This document shows positions 34,210 to 42,805 of a stretch of DNA of 45,857 nt, piece after piece; positions within the stretch are counted from its first letter, which is position 1, and the number at the start of each line of letters is the position of its first letter. Source of the stretch: Bacteroidia bacterium (GTDB taxonomy: Bacteria > Bacteroidota > Bacteroidia > Flavobacteriales > Schleiferiaceae); the NCBI GenBank assembly GCA_030427285.1, contig JAUHWX010000002.1, forward strand, positions 1 to 45,857, given 5' to 3'. The notes below the pieces were generated by a model that made no database searches, was not told where the DNA came from, and saw only the letters and a program-made list of their open reading frames with translations. The position numbers and the translations under genes were made by a program.

Positions 34210-35511
34210 ATGAGAAATCAGCATTATGCACGAAAAAGAAGACAGCTAAAGACGCTGTCAGTTCGGTTACAGGTCGCCATAAGTGAAAGGGCCGAGCAAC
34301 AAATTGAGTTTTTAAGTAAGCGAATTAAGCAACTGTTGCAGGAGCTTAGAGCTTTTGTGTCTGTTCAGGAATTACGCAAGGCACTTGGTGGACTTGCCTT
34401 CCTCTTCGGCCTGGCCGCCTCCCACAATAGTTCAGCTCAGGTTTTTGGTACACCAGTGGTAAACCCCTTTGGTCTAGATAGCCTATCTTATTACGCGATG
34501 CCAGCTGTGGCCGACCTTGATGGTGATGGTGATTTAGATATTTTGGCCGGTGAAGAATATGGGGTAATGCAATATTTTGAAAATACAGGAACAGCATCAA
34601 ATCCACAGTTTGCCTCACCTGTTGCAAACCCCTTTGGAATCTCAATTACAACCTATTATTACGCAAGACCGGTATTTGCAGATATCGATGGCGATGGTGA
34701 TCAGGATTTGTTTGTTGGCGATTTTTATGGTGGTGGTTTGTTATACCAAGAAAATACAGGTTCAGCTACAAGCCCGCAATTTGCAATGGCTACTGCAAAC
34801 CCATTTGGTTTTGCTACCGCAGCTTATGCCGTGCTTCCCACATTTGTAGATTTGGATGATGATGGCGATCTGGATCTTTTTACTGGTGAAGAATATGGTA
34901 TAATGCGATATTTTCAAAATACAGGAACAGCGTCAAGCCCACAGTTTGCAGCTCCACAGCAAAACCCCTTCGGAATAACATCTACCTATTATTTTGCTGC
35001 GCCCACTTTTGCTGATTTAGATAAAGATGGTGACCAGGATTTGTTGGTAGGAGAGTACTACGGTGCGATACAGTATTTTGAAAATACAGGTACCAAAACT
35101 GCTCCAATGTTTGCGACTGCTCAGCAAAATCCATTTGGTCTTACCTCTTCGGTGTATGCGGCTTTTCCGGTAGTAGCAGATTTGGATAATGATGGAGACC
35201 TGGATTTATTAGTTGGAGAATATTATGGAACGTTCAGGTATTTTGAGAATATGGATCCTATAGCTTCAATAGCAGAAAATGATGCTTTTAAGTTATCCAT
35301 TGCTCCTAATCCAGCCCAGGAGTATTTTACCTTAAACACAACTGAGGTGATTACCTCCGTTCAAATCCTGGATTTACAAGGCCGCTTATTAAAAGACATC
35401 AAAAACCCGGAGGGTAATCTCGATGTCTCAGAAATACCCAAAGGAAGCTACCTCATTAAAGTTATCAATAGAGATAATCAGGCACAAATAGAAAAACTGA
35501 TAAAGGAATAG
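34210..35511 (+). CDS. FG-GAP repeat surface protein with T9SS sorting domain and long basic N-region
   Basis: 433 residues. Residues 1-57 are Lys/Arg-rich and helical (MRNQHYARKRRQLKTLSVRL...), a hydrophobic segment about 58-72 ends NSSAQ, then five FG-GAP/VCBS-like repeats of about 58 residues follow. Each begins NPFG and contains a calcium-loop motif such as DLDGDGDLD, DIDGDGDQD, DLDDDGDLD, DLDKDGDQD, DLDNDGDLD. The last 75 residues (SIAPNPAQEYFTL ... GSYLIKVINRD...IEKLIKE) are a type A T9SS sorting domain, so the product is exported by Sec, crosses the outer membrane through T9SS and is anchored on the surface or released. The pre-signal region is far longer than normal. Confidence 0.9.
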   Translation: MRNQHYARKRRQLKTLSVRLQVAISERAEQQIEFLSKRIKQLLQELRAFVSVQELRKALGGLAFLFGLAASHNSSAQVFGTPVVNPFGLDSLSYYAMPAVADLDGDGDLDILAGEEYGVMQYFENTGTASNPQFASPVANPFGISITTYYYARPVFADIDGDGDQDLFVGDFYGGGLLYQENTGSATSPQFAMATANPFGFATAAYAVLPTFVDLDDDGDLDLFTGEEYGIMRYFQNTGTASSPQFAAPQQNPFGITSTYYFAAPTFADLDKDGDQDLLVGEYYGAIQYFENTGTKTAPMFATAQQNPFGLTSSVYAAFPVVADLDNDGDLDLLVGEYYGTFRYFENMDPIASIAENDAFKLSIAPNPAQEYFTLNTTEVITSVQILDLQGRLLKDIKNPEGNLDVSEIPKGSYLIKVINRDNQAQIEKLIKE

Positions 35512-35530
35512 GCTTTATAAAATGTAAATG

Positions 35531-35560
35531 AAAGCCGGATATCACAAGGTATCCGGCTTT
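35531..35560 (+). terminator. Terminator after the FG-GAP gene
   Basis: 11-bp stem AAAGCCGGATA / TATCCGGCTTT with an eight-base loop, followed by TGTGTTTT. T-run is interrupted, so moderate strength. Confidence 0.7.
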
Positions 35561-35607
35561 TGTGTTTTACAATTATTTAAAAAATATCGTGAGGCCGACT
35601 CTATTCC

Positions 35608-35615
35608 TATCTTTG
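35608..35615 (+). promoter_or_regulatory. Possible -7 element (TATCTTTG) of kbl
   Basis: TATCTTTG fits TAnnTTTG exactly, 25 bases before the kbl ATG. No clear TTG is found at the -33 spacing, so this is a half-promoter match. Confidence 0.45.
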
Positions 35616-35640
35616 CTCTTCCAAATTCAAAAAAGAAATT

Positions 35641-36831
35641 ATGTACGGCAAATTAAAAGAGCACTTACAAGAAGAACTTGAAGCGATAAAAGCTGACGGT
35701 CTTTTTAAGTCGGAGCGTATTATCGAAGGCGAGCAAGGAGCTGAAATTGATGTAAATGGGAAGAAGGTTTTAAACTTTTGCGCCAACAATTATCTGGGTC
35801 TTTCTTCTCACCCAAAAGTGATTGAGGCAGCTAAAAAAGCTTTGGATACTCATGGTTTTGGAATGTCTTCGGTGCGTTTTATTTGTGGTACTCAAGATAT
35901 TCATAAGGAGTTGGAGCAAAAGATTGCCGACTTTTTAGGTACAGAAGATACCATCCTTTATGCAGCAGCTTTTGATGCAAACGGAGGTGTGTTTGAACCA
36001 TTGCTTACCGCTGAAGATGCTATTATTTCGGATTCTTTAAACCACGCTTCTATTATTGATGGGGTTCGTTTGTGCAAGGCGCAGCGCTACCGTTATAATA
36101 ATAATGATATGGCTGATCTTGAGGCTAAGCTAATTGAAGCAAAGGATACAGCTCGTTTCAAGATTATCGTAACAGACGGTGTTTTCTCAATGGACGGATA
36201 CGTAGCTCAGCTGGATAAAATCTGTGACCTGGCCGAAAAGTATGATGCCTTGGTGATGGTGGACGAATGTCACGCCAGCGGATTTATTGGCAAAACTGGG
36301 CGTGGAACTCATGAGTTGAAAAATGTGATGGGTCGTATTGACATCATTACGGGAACTTTAGGTAAAGCTCTTGGCGGTGCTATGGGTGGATTTACTTCTG
36401 GTAGAAAAGAAATTGTAGAAATGCTGCGTCAGCGTTCACGTCCATATTTGTTTTCAAATTCATTGGCACCTGCTATAGTTGGTGCTTCCAATGCTGTGTT
36501 TGATCTTTTGAGCGAAAGCACAGATTTGAGAGACAAGCTTGAGAACAATGTAAATTACTTTAAGAAAGAAATAAAAGCCGCTGGTTTTGATATAAAAGAT
36601 GGGGATTCGGCCATCGTTCCAATTATGCTTTACGATGCAGCCTTGAGCCAGGATTTTGCCAATAAACTTTTGGAAGAAGGTATTTACGTAATTGGATTCT
36701 TCTATCCGGTAGTTCCTAAGGGTCAAGCCCGAATCCGAGTACAGCTTTCTGCGGCACACGAGACTGCGCATCTTGACAAAGCTATTGCTGCCTTTACCAA
36801 GGTTGGTAAGGAGCTTGGTGTAATTAAGTAG
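35641..36831 (+). CDS. kbl: Glycine C-acetyltransferase (2-amino-3-ketobutyrate CoA ligase)
   Basis: 396 residues of the alpha-oxoamine synthase, PLP-dependent class. Substrate and cofactor motifs: [46 protein letters not shown], and the PLP lysine in GTLGKALGG (K242). Length matches Kbl closely. It cleaves 2-amino-3-oxobutyrate with CoA to glycine and acetyl-CoA in threonine catabolism. The usual partner threonine dehydrogenase is not adjacent. Sequence of the family alone cannot fully exclude another oxoamine synthase, but no BioF- or SPT-specific context is present. Confidence 0.93.
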   Translation: MYGKLKEHLQEELEAIKADGLFKSERIIEGEQGAEIDVNGKKVLNFCANNYLGLSSHPKVIEAAKKALDTHGFGMSSVRFICGTQDIHKELEQKIADFLGTEDTILYAAAFDANGGVFEPLLTAEDAIISDSLNHASIIDGVRLCKAQRYRYNNNDMADLEAKLIEAKDTARFKIIVTDGVFSMDGYVAQLDKICDLAEKYDALVMVDECHASGFIGKTGRGTHELKNVMGRIDIITGTLGKALGGAMGGFTSGRKEIVEMLRQRSRPYLFSNSLAPAIVGASNAVFDLLSESTDLRDKLENNVNYFKKEIKAAGFDIKDGDSAIVPIMLYDAALSQDFANKLLEEGIYVIGFFYPVVPKGQARIRVQLSAAHETAHLDKAIAAFTKVGKELGVIK

Positions 36832-37032
36832 GTTTGTTGGAAAAAGGAACGCGGATGACGCTGGTCTTTTAGATGAGTGCGGATCGTTTTTAAAATAATT
36901 TGTTGGTAGCCCTTTGCCCTGGGCTGTAGCCCATGGGGATGTTTTGTTGGTTGCCATTAAGGTTTGGCATGAGTTTTTGAAGAAAAACCATGACAAACAC
37001 TGTTTCCCCAAAAACATTAATTCAAATGAGAA

Positions 37033-37674
37033 TTGACCTATAAAGGAAGTGTGATCTGGTCGGACAGCAGTATCGACCAGATCGCAGACTCCTTGGCAGA
37101 TAAGGACTTCTGTGTAATTGATGATTTTTTACCTGCCGAAGATGTTATGCGCCTCAAAGCGGTGATGAACCATCATCGCGAGCAAGAGGCATTTCAAAAG
37201 GCTGGCATTGGCCAGCTACATAATTTTCAGGTAGATCGCGACATTCGGGGTGATCGCATAAAATGGATTGATAAAGAGGAGGCATTGAGTCCCACAAAGA
37301 TGTTTCTCGAAAAGATTGAATCCTTTATGCGGGAGCTAAACCGGTGCTTATTTCTTAGTCTGAAGGATTACGAAACACATTTTGCCATTTACCCGAAAGG
37401 CACTTTTTACGAAGCTCACATTGATCAGTTTCAAAGCTCGGGAGCGCGTAAAATTTCATTTGCCTTTTATCTCAATGAAAATTGGAAAGCTGGTGATGGT
37501 GGAGAGTTGCGCATTCACAATGATCAAGGGTTTTTAGACATAGAACCTTTGGCGGGACGGATAGCCATATTTAGAAGTGATACCGTGTTGCACGAAGTGA
37601 TGACCACGGAAGTGGATCGATACAGCATTACGGGTTGGATGTTGGATAGACCTGTAGGGCTCACGTTTGTATAA
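37033..37674 (+). CDS. 2-oxoglutarate/Fe(II)-dependent oxygenase (prolyl-4-hydroxylase type)
   Basis: 213 residues. The 2-His-1-Asp iron site is H129-x-D131 (YEAHIDQF) and H187 (VLHEVMT), with the 2-oxoglutarate-binding R196 in DRYSITGWM. The double-stranded beta-helix core runs about 115-205. The start is a TTG: an in-frame stop lies just upstream and the first internal ATG (residue 39) would remove the conserved CVIDDFL segment. Substrate unknown; small bacterial members act on peptidyl proline or small molecules. An out-of-frame ATG at 37026 might provide a coupled leader peptide of five codons. Confidence 0.88.
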   Translation: MTYKGSVIWSDSSIDQIADSLADKDFCVIDDFLPAEDVMRLKAVMNHHREQEAFQKAGIGQLHNFQVDRDIRGDRIKWIDKEEALSPTKMFLEKIESFMRELNRCLFLSLKDYETHFAIYPKGTFYEAHIDQFQSSGARKISFAFYLNENWKAGDGGELRIHNDQGFLDIEPLAGRIAIFRSDTVLHEVMTTEVDRYSITGWMLDRPVGLTFV

Positions 37675-37714
37675 AGCTGCATCCGCATAATCGCGAATGC
37701 AGCATCGGGGGTAT

Positions 37715-38722
37715 TTATTCTAAGTTAATGCTCCACGTTTTTCCAGACACATCTTCAAGAAAAAGCGTGTATGCTTTTGGGGATTCAATTTTCCTTTTAA
37801 GCGGCAGCCTTATGGTTGCCAAAGCTCCCAGTGGAAACTCCAAGCCATGCTTGCCAATTTTCACCTTTGCCACATATTTATTGTCAATGTTGGAGCTCTC
37901 CATTTCGGCAAGCTCCATATCGTCCCAGGTGTAAATTATGTTTCCACTTGCATCCGCCAAGCGAGCTTCTATCACAAAGCTACCATAGGTGTCAATTCCC
38001 TCGGTACGTATGGCTTCAAATTGCACAAAGTCATTTTCAAAAGAGGCTGAATACAATTCAATCTTCGGATTTTTGCTAAGGTTGTGAAGCGTCCCCCATA
38101 CACCTCCATGAAAATATTGGTTAGTGCCTAAAGTAATTGCAAGTGCAGAAATGCTTGTAATGATTACAGCTTTGGTAATAAAGGAATTGGAGAATTTTTC
38201 ACCTAAATCACCACTCATCCAAAAGTTGAATTTCGAGCCCAATTTGAGTTTGTTATCCAGTGATAAAGCCCCCCCTCCGCTAAAGAAAAGATAAGCTCCC
38301 GTAATAATTCCAAAAACTCCAATCTGCCATTCATCAAGGCAAGTGGTGCCTAGCCAACCAGCGCCCAAAAGTATGCCCAGTGCTAAAAATGTAGCACCAA
38401 GTCCCGATAGTCTTGTAAATAAACCCAGTATTAGAAATAAGCCTACCACACCCTCAATAATGGTAAAGGCCACCATGTTTATCCACAAGGCGTCTGGATT
38501 TTCAACCAGCCATTGTATCATGGGTTTTATGAATAAGGCATTGGGTAAAAAGTTGTTGAACTTCTCGCCAATGTAGCCGATGGATTCGGGGTCTAATTTG
38601 TTGGAAAGTGCCACTCTTCGCCAAAAGGCAGAAAAGTAAATCCAGCCTACGGTAAGCCGAATTATAATTGGAAAGTATTGGGTATAGTGCTGCGCAGGTA
38701 GCGCGGTATTTTGCGTTTTCAT
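37715..38722 (-). CDS. DoxD-DoxA fusion (thiosulfate:quinone oxidoreductase-like)
   Basis: 335 residues. N-terminal 180 residues are DoxD/DoxX-like with about four helices (RLTVGWIYFSAFWRR, EGVVGLFLILGLFTRLSGLGA, GVFGIITGAYLFFSGGGALSLD). After another helix (185-205) the C-terminus resembles DoxA: HGGVWGTLHNLSKNPKIEL, GSFVIEARLADASG, GLEFPLGALATIRLPL. In archaea DoxD and DoxA are separate subunits of thiosulfate:quinone oxidoreductase; here they are one chain, as in other Bacteroidetes. Actual thiosulfate oxidation is not established for bacterial fusions. A small exported-looking protein is encoded just upstream. Confidence 0.85.
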   Translation of the reverse strand: MKTQNTALPAQHYTQYFPIIIRLTVGWIYFSAFWRRVALSNKLDPESIGYIGEKFNNFLPNALFIKPMIQWLVENPDALWINMVAFTIIEGVVGLFLILGLFTRLSGLGATFLALGILLGAGWLGTTCLDEWQIGVFGIITGAYLFFSGGGALSLDNKLKLGSKFNFWMSGDLGEKFSNSFITKAVIITSISALAITLGTNQYFHGGVWGTLHNLSKNPKIELYSASFENDFVQFEAIRTEGIDTYGSFVIEARLADASGNIIYTWDDMELAEMESSNIDNKYVAKVKIGKHGLEFPLGALATIRLPLKRKIESPKAYTLFLEDVSGKTWSINLE

Positions 38723-38771
38723 TGTATTGATTTTAGAAATTAACCCTGGAAAAAAATCGGGCAGGGATTTT

Positions 38772-39146
38772 CTAAAACCGTGGTGGACGCAAAATTTCGT
38801 TGGTAAAACCTGTAAGGATAATGGACTTAAGGAAGGTATAATCTATGGACGGCCCTTTGTATTCAGGAGCCGATTTAGATTTTATAAAAGGAAAGAACAA
38901 GCTTGTGCAACCAAAAGAGACAATGGCTCCTACATCCGTATCAGTTGTATGGTTGGTTTTGGAAGGTGTTGTGGCGGGTGCTTCTTTACTTAAAACTATG
39001 GCCAAACGATTTTGGCATACTTTAAACGAAGCGGTCTGAGGTTCTAAAATAACCAAGCTAGTATTATAGCTGCTGGTAAGAACTATGAATAAGGCCAGAA
39101 TAACTGCGGTAATACTACGTGATATGTCTATTATTTGCTTAGGCAT
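38772..39146 (-). CDS. Small hypothetical membrane/exported protein upstream of doxDA
   Basis: 124 residues with a hydrophobic helix at about 12-30 (AVILALFIVLTSSY), then a soluble part containing two Cys and a Pro/Lys-rich tail ending TNEILRPPRF. That tail is a recurrent ending of small exported proteins encoded near metal or sulfur transport genes in Bacteroidetes, from memory. It is 49 bases upstream of the DoxDA gene on the same strand, so probably co-transcribed. Function unknown. Confidence 0.65.
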   Translation of the reverse strand: MPKQIIDISRSITAVILALFIVLTSSYNTSLVILEPQTASFKVCQNRLAIVLSKEAPATTPSKTNHTTDTDVGAIVSFGCTSLFFPFIKSKSAPEYKGPSIDYTFLKSIILTGFTNEILRPPRF

Positions 39147-39229
39147 TTAGCGTTACCCTACGCCAATTTTGTGCCAATTCTAATAAGAGCGAGGGTTGCC
39201 TTAAAAATTAACCCATGGACAACACTTTT

Positions 39230-39262
39230 TTTGATTTTGTATTATCTAAGTGAGTTACTTTG
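39230..39262 (+). promoter_or_regulatory. Candidate promoter of the polyamine operon
   Basis: TTTG at 39230-39233 and TTACTTTG at 39255-39262 (7 of 8 to TAnnTTTG) are separated by 21 bases, matching the Bacteroidetes housekeeping arrangement. The decarboxylase ATG follows 51 bases later. Confidence 0.5.
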
Positions 39263-39313
39263 CCAAAACTTTTCGAATCCAAATGAGTTGGGTTTGTTTA
39301 AAGCAAAGTAATC

Positions 39314-40708
39314 ATGAGAAACAAATATTTCGATCTTATCGATCAAACGTTTGAATGGCCACAAAAAGAGTTTGAGCTAGATGATGACCAAACCCTAATG
39401 TGGAATGGTGTTTATTTGATGGACATCATTAAGCAATATGGAACACCCCTAAAGGTTTCATACCTGCCAAAAATCAGTGAACAGATACAGCGTGCCAAGC
39501 GCATGTTTAATGTAGCCATCGCCAAGTCTGGTTATGAAGGAACCTACAATTATTGCTATTGTACCAAGAGCTCCCACTTTTCTTTTGTGCTCGAAGAAGC
39601 TCTGAAGAATGACATCCACATTGAAACCTCAAGTGCTTTTGATATCAATATTGTGGAGTCTCTTTACGAAAGTGGAAAGATCAGCAAAGAGCAGTATATC
39701 GTGTGCAATGGTTTTAAAAGGAACCAGTATGTAGAGAACATCGCTCGCTTGATAAACAGTGGTTATACTAATGTTATTCCTGTGGTGGATAATAAGAACG
39801 AACTCGATTTGTTTGATCAAAGTTTTAAGAATCCAACTAAGATAGGTATTCGAATTGCTTCTGAAGAAGAGCCAAAGTTTGAGTTTTATACCTCCCGATT
39901 GGGGCTTGGTTACAAGGATATTGTTCCTTTTTACAAGAATAAGATTCAGAATAATAAGAAGTTTGAGTTGAAGATGCTTCACTTCTTTATCAATACCGGT
40001 ATCAACGATACGGCTTATTACTGGAGTGAATTGTTGAAGTGTGTGAATGTATATGTAGAGCTTAAAAAAATATGTCCGACACTGGATTCACTGAATATTG
40101 GTGGAGGTTTTCCTATTAAAAACAGCCTGAGCTTTAACTATGATTACGACTACATCGCGGAGCAAATCATTGAGCAAATAAAAATGATGTGCAATAGCAA
40201 TGATGTGAAGGAGCCACACATTTTTACTGAATTTGGTTCATTTACCGTAGGTGAAAGTGGCGCGACATTCTTTTCGATTATTGACCAAAAGAAGCAGAAT
40301 GACCGTGAAAATTGGAACATGATTGATGGTTCGTTTATGACGGCTCTACCTGATGCATGGGCTATTAATAAGCGCTTTATCCTGTTGGCGGTAAACCGAT
40401 GGGAGAAGCCATACGAGCGAGTTTTGCTAGGTGGGCTTACTTGTGATAGCGATGATTATTACAACAGTGAGCAGCATTCCAATGCGATTTACTTGCCAAA
40501 ATATGATTCTGAGGAAAAACAAATTGTAGGTTTCTTTCATACAGGTGCTTACCAGGAAAGTGTGGGTGGCTATGGTGGAATCCAACACTGCCTGACACCG
40601 GCCCCAAAACATGTGGTGATAGACCGTGATGAGGATGGTGAAGTGCGTACAAGGTTGTTTGCTAAAGAACAGAGTTACAAATCGATGATGAAAATTTTGG
40701 GGTACTGA
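39314..40708 (+). CDS. speA: Arginine decarboxylase (PLP, alanine-racemase fold)
   Basis: 464 residues, the short Bacteroidetes type of biosynthetic arginine decarboxylase that makes agmatine for polyamine synthesis. PLP lysine is K85 in YCYCTKSSHF; other motifs are ETSSAFDINIVESL, NGFKRNQYV, LNIGGGFPI (phosphate-binding glycines) and GLTCDSDD, whose Cys and Asp contact substrate across the dimer. Length is much shorter than E. coli SpeA (about 650), as usual in this phylum. The following DHS-like gene is 47 bases downstream, supporting one operon. Ornithine or diaminopimelate decarboxylation is less likely by motif, not excluded. Confidence 0.88.
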   Translation: MRNKYFDLIDQTFEWPQKEFELDDDQTLMWNGVYLMDIIKQYGTPLKVSYLPKISEQIQRAKRMFNVAIAKSGYEGTYNYCYCTKSSHFSFVLEEALKNDIHIETSSAFDINIVESLYESGKISKEQYIVCNGFKRNQYVENIARLINSGYTNVIPVVDNKNELDLFDQSFKNPTKIGIRIASEEEPKFEFYTSRLGLGYKDIVPFYKNKIQNNKKFELKMLHFFINTGINDTAYYWSELLKCVNVYVELKKICPTLDSLNIGGGFPIKNSLSFNYDYDYIAEQIIEQIKMMCNSNDVKEPHIFTEFGSFTVGESGATFFSIIDQKKQNDRENWNMIDGSFMTALPDAWAINKRFILLAVNRWEKPYERVLLGGLTCDSDDYYNSEQHSNAIYLPKYDSEEKQIVGFFHTGAYQESVGGYGGIQHCLTPAPKHVVIDRDEDGEVRTRLFAKEQSYKSMMKILGY

Positions 40709-40755
40709 TAATTTTCATTTGATATATCAAAAGGATTTAAAATATTGCAATAGAA

Positions 40756-41736
40756 ATGAGCAAAGAAAGAAACACGATATCGAAATTTATTGAAGAGCAT
40801 TATTTGCACTTTAATGCAGCGGCACTTATGGATGCTGCCAAAGGTTATGAAAAACATCTTGAGGAAGGTGGTAAAATGATGATCACCCTTGCTGGTGCTA
40901 TGAGTACGGCAGAGTTGGGTAAAAGTCTTGCGGAAATGATTCGTCAGGATAAAGTGGATATTATTTCCTGCACGGGAGCAAACCTGGAAGAAGACATTAT
41001 GAACCTTGTGGCACACAACAGCTACAAACGTGTTCCGCATTATCGCGACCTAAGTCCACAAGAAGAAAGAGAGCTTTTGGATGGAGGCTTTAATCGTGTT
41101 ACCGATACTTGCATTCCTGAAGAGGAAGCATTTAGAAGACTGCAGAAACACATTGAAAAAATATGGAAAGACGCTGAAGCTGCCGGTGAGCGTTACCTTC
41201 CACATGAGTATATGTACAAAATGCTTTTGAGTGGAGACTTGGAGCAGTACTATGAGATTGATCCAAAAAATAGCTGGATGTTGGCTGCAGCCGAAAAGAA
41301 CTTGCCGATTATCTGCCCGGGATGGGAAGATAGCACGATGGGAAATATTTTTGCTTCGTACTGTATGAAGGGCGAACTGAAGCCTACTACTATGAAAAGT
41401 GGAATTGAGTATATGACATGGTTGGCCGACTGGTATGTGAAAAATTCTGAAGGTAAAGGAGTTGGCTTTTTCCAGATAGGTGGTGGTATAGCGGGTGATT
41501 TCCCGATTTGCGTGGTACCTATGCTTTATCAGGATTTAGAGATGGAAGATATACCATTTTGGAGTTACTTTTGCCAAATCTCAGATTCAACCACCAGCTA
41601 CGGATCTTATTCGGGAGCGGTGCCAAATGAGAAAATTACTTGGGGAAAACTGGATATTGATACCCCGAAGTTTATTGTAGAATCGGACGCTACCATTGTG
41701 GCTCCGTTAATCTTTGCGTGGCTTTTAAATTATTAA
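40756..41736 (+). CDS. Deoxyhypusine-synthase-family protein lacking the catalytic lysine
   Basis: 326 residues. NAD-binding TGANLEEDI (73-81), GGGIAGDFP (242-250) and the SGAVPNEKITWGK substrate region (286-298) match the deoxyhypusine synthase fold. In eukaryotic DHS the motif is GGGVVKHH, where the lysine forms the imine with the butylamine; here G247 takes its place and the next residues are DF rather than HH. Bacteria lack eIF5A, so the substrate must differ; polyamine transfer is plausible next to arginine decarboxylase. Related bacterial DHS-like proteins make homospermidine or other aminopropyl/aminobutyl amines, but this subtype is not resolved by sequence alone. Confidence 0.85.
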   Translation: MSKERNTISKFIEEHYLHFNAAALMDAAKGYEKHLEEGGKMMITLAGAMSTAELGKSLAEMIRQDKVDIISCTGANLEEDIMNLVAHNSYKRVPHYRDLSPQEERELLDGGFNRVTDTCIPEEEAFRRLQKHIEKIWKDAEAAGERYLPHEYMYKMLLSGDLEQYYEIDPKNSWMLAAAEKNLPIICPGWEDSTMGNIFASYCMKGELKPTTMKSGIEYMTWLADWYVKNSEGKGVGFFQIGGGIAGDFPICVVPMLYQDLEMEDIPFWSYFCQISDSTTSYGSYSGAVPNEKITWGKLDIDTPKFIVESDATIVAPLIFAWLLNY

Positions 41737-41755
41737 ATCACATAAAAGGGGCGTT

Positions 41756-42073
41756 ATGAAACAAACACCATCAAGCGACAAGAGGCGTGTAATTGTAGAT
41801 TACAAGAATGTAACACAAGACATTCTCGAGTTATTTACTGATCGTTATCCTTACGGGTACGAAGACGCAGACATCATCAAGTTTAAAAATGCAAAAGGCG
41901 AAAATGTACTTGCCGTGCCATTTGAAACCAAAGACACAAAATACTTAGTAAAAGTAAGTGTGGAAATGGACGCCAAGATTGAGGCCTATATGGATGATGA
42001 TGAAGACGATGATGATGTAGTTGCATCTGAGGATGGAGATTTGGAAGCACCTGAAGAAGCAGACGAAGATTAG
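41756..42073 (+). CDS. Small conserved protein with acidic tail, polyamine operon
   Basis: 105 residues. The folded part (about 10-75, VIVDYKNVTQDILELFTDRY, ADIIKFKNAKGENVLAVPFET) is followed by a strongly acidic tail of Asp and Glu (DDDEDDDD ... EEADED). It is 19 bases after the DHS-like stop on the same strand. Similar small proteins exist in Bacteroidetes, sometimes mislabelled as primase; I cannot assign a function. An acidic, polyamine-adjacent protein could bind polycations, which is only a guess. Confidence 0.75.
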   Translation: MKQTPSSDKRRVIVDYKNVTQDILELFTDRYPYGYEDADIIKFKNAKGENVLAVPFETKDTKYLVKVSVEMDAKIEAYMDDDEDDDDVVASEDGDLEAPEEADED

Positions 42074-42096
42074 GCAACAAGAATCTATTATAAAAC

Positions 42097-42125
42097 AAAG
42101 CCCCGAAATTCGGGGCTTTGTTTGT
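42097..42125 (+). terminator. Terminator of the polyamine operon
   Basis: 10-bp perfect stem AAAGCCCCGA / TCGGGGCTTT with loop AAT, followed by GTTTGTTTTT. It closes the operon of arginine decarboxylase, DHS-like and acidic-tail genes, and faces the msrA 3' end. Confidence 0.85.
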
Positions 42126-42145
42126 TTTTATACTGCATCAGAAAA

Positions 42146-42706
42146 TTAAAACCTCTGCTTATAAGCATGGCAATAAGGAGTGGTTCCCTTTTTGTCATAA
42201 TAGTCCTGATGGTGATCATCACGTTCAGGATAAAACTCCGTAGCCTTAGTGATTTCGGTAGCTACTTTATAACCTTTAGCTTCCAATTCTTTTACTAGTT
42301 TTTCGGCAATTTGCTTTTGCTCATCATTTAGGTAAAACAAACCTGAACGATACTGGGTGCCAATATCAGGGCCCTGGCGATTCATTTGAGTTGGGTCGTG
42401 TGTTTCAAAAAACAAACGAGCCAAGGTTTCAAAATCTGTTTTTGAAGGATCGTAAACCACCTCTACTGTTTCCGCGTGGCCTGTGGTTCCAGTGCACACT
42501 TCACGATAGGTAGGGTTGGCAACATGGCCGCCAGTGTATCCCACCGTAGTAGAAATTACACCTTCAGCTTTTTGCATATAATATTCAGTTCCCCAGTAGC
42601 ATCCTGAGGCAAAAAGAGCTCTTTCCATAGTTTTGGGCTTATTGTTTTGTGCAAAGGCACCGATGCTTAGCATCAGCCCCAATGTTGTTATTATCCACTT
42701 TTTCAT
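42146..42706 (-). CDS. msrA: Exported peptide-methionine (S)-S-oxide reductase MsrA
   Basis: 186 residues with a signal peptide (MKKWIITTLGLMLSIGAFAQ), so it repairs oxidised methionine in the periplasm or envelope. The catalytic motif is SGCYWGTEYYM, nucleophile C36 (Tyr replaces the usual Phe of GCFW). Other family motifs: GYTGGHVANPTYREVCTGTTGHAE, FFETHDPTQMNRQGPDIGTQYRS. A cysteine near the C-terminus (PYCHAYKQRF) is positioned as the resolving Cys. No MsrB domain is fused. Confidence 0.94.
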   Translation of the reverse strand: MKKWIITTLGLMLSIGAFAQNNKPKTMERALFASGCYWGTEYYMQKAEGVISTTVGYTGGHVANPTYREVCTGTTGHAETVEVVYDPSKTDFETLARLFFETHDPTQMNRQGPDIGTQYRSGLFYLNDEQKQIAEKLVKELEAKGYKVATEITKATEFYPERDDHHQDYYDKKGTTPYCHAYKQRF

Positions 42707-42805
42707 TGTCTTTAAGTTTTGATGTCACGATGATTTCGCAGTTTAGTGCGAAAAAACCTGTGTTATCAATTACGCAAAAGACACGCCAAAGGTTCTGCGT
42801 AATAA

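Noticed and set aside
36917-36937. Hairpin CCCTGGGCT / AGCCCATGGG between kbl and the oxygenase
   Set aside because: Short, imperfect and without a T-run; may be chance, so not annotated as a terminator.
40756-41736. True deoxyhypusine synthase
   Set aside because: The active-site lysine is missing and bacteria have no eIF5A substrate.
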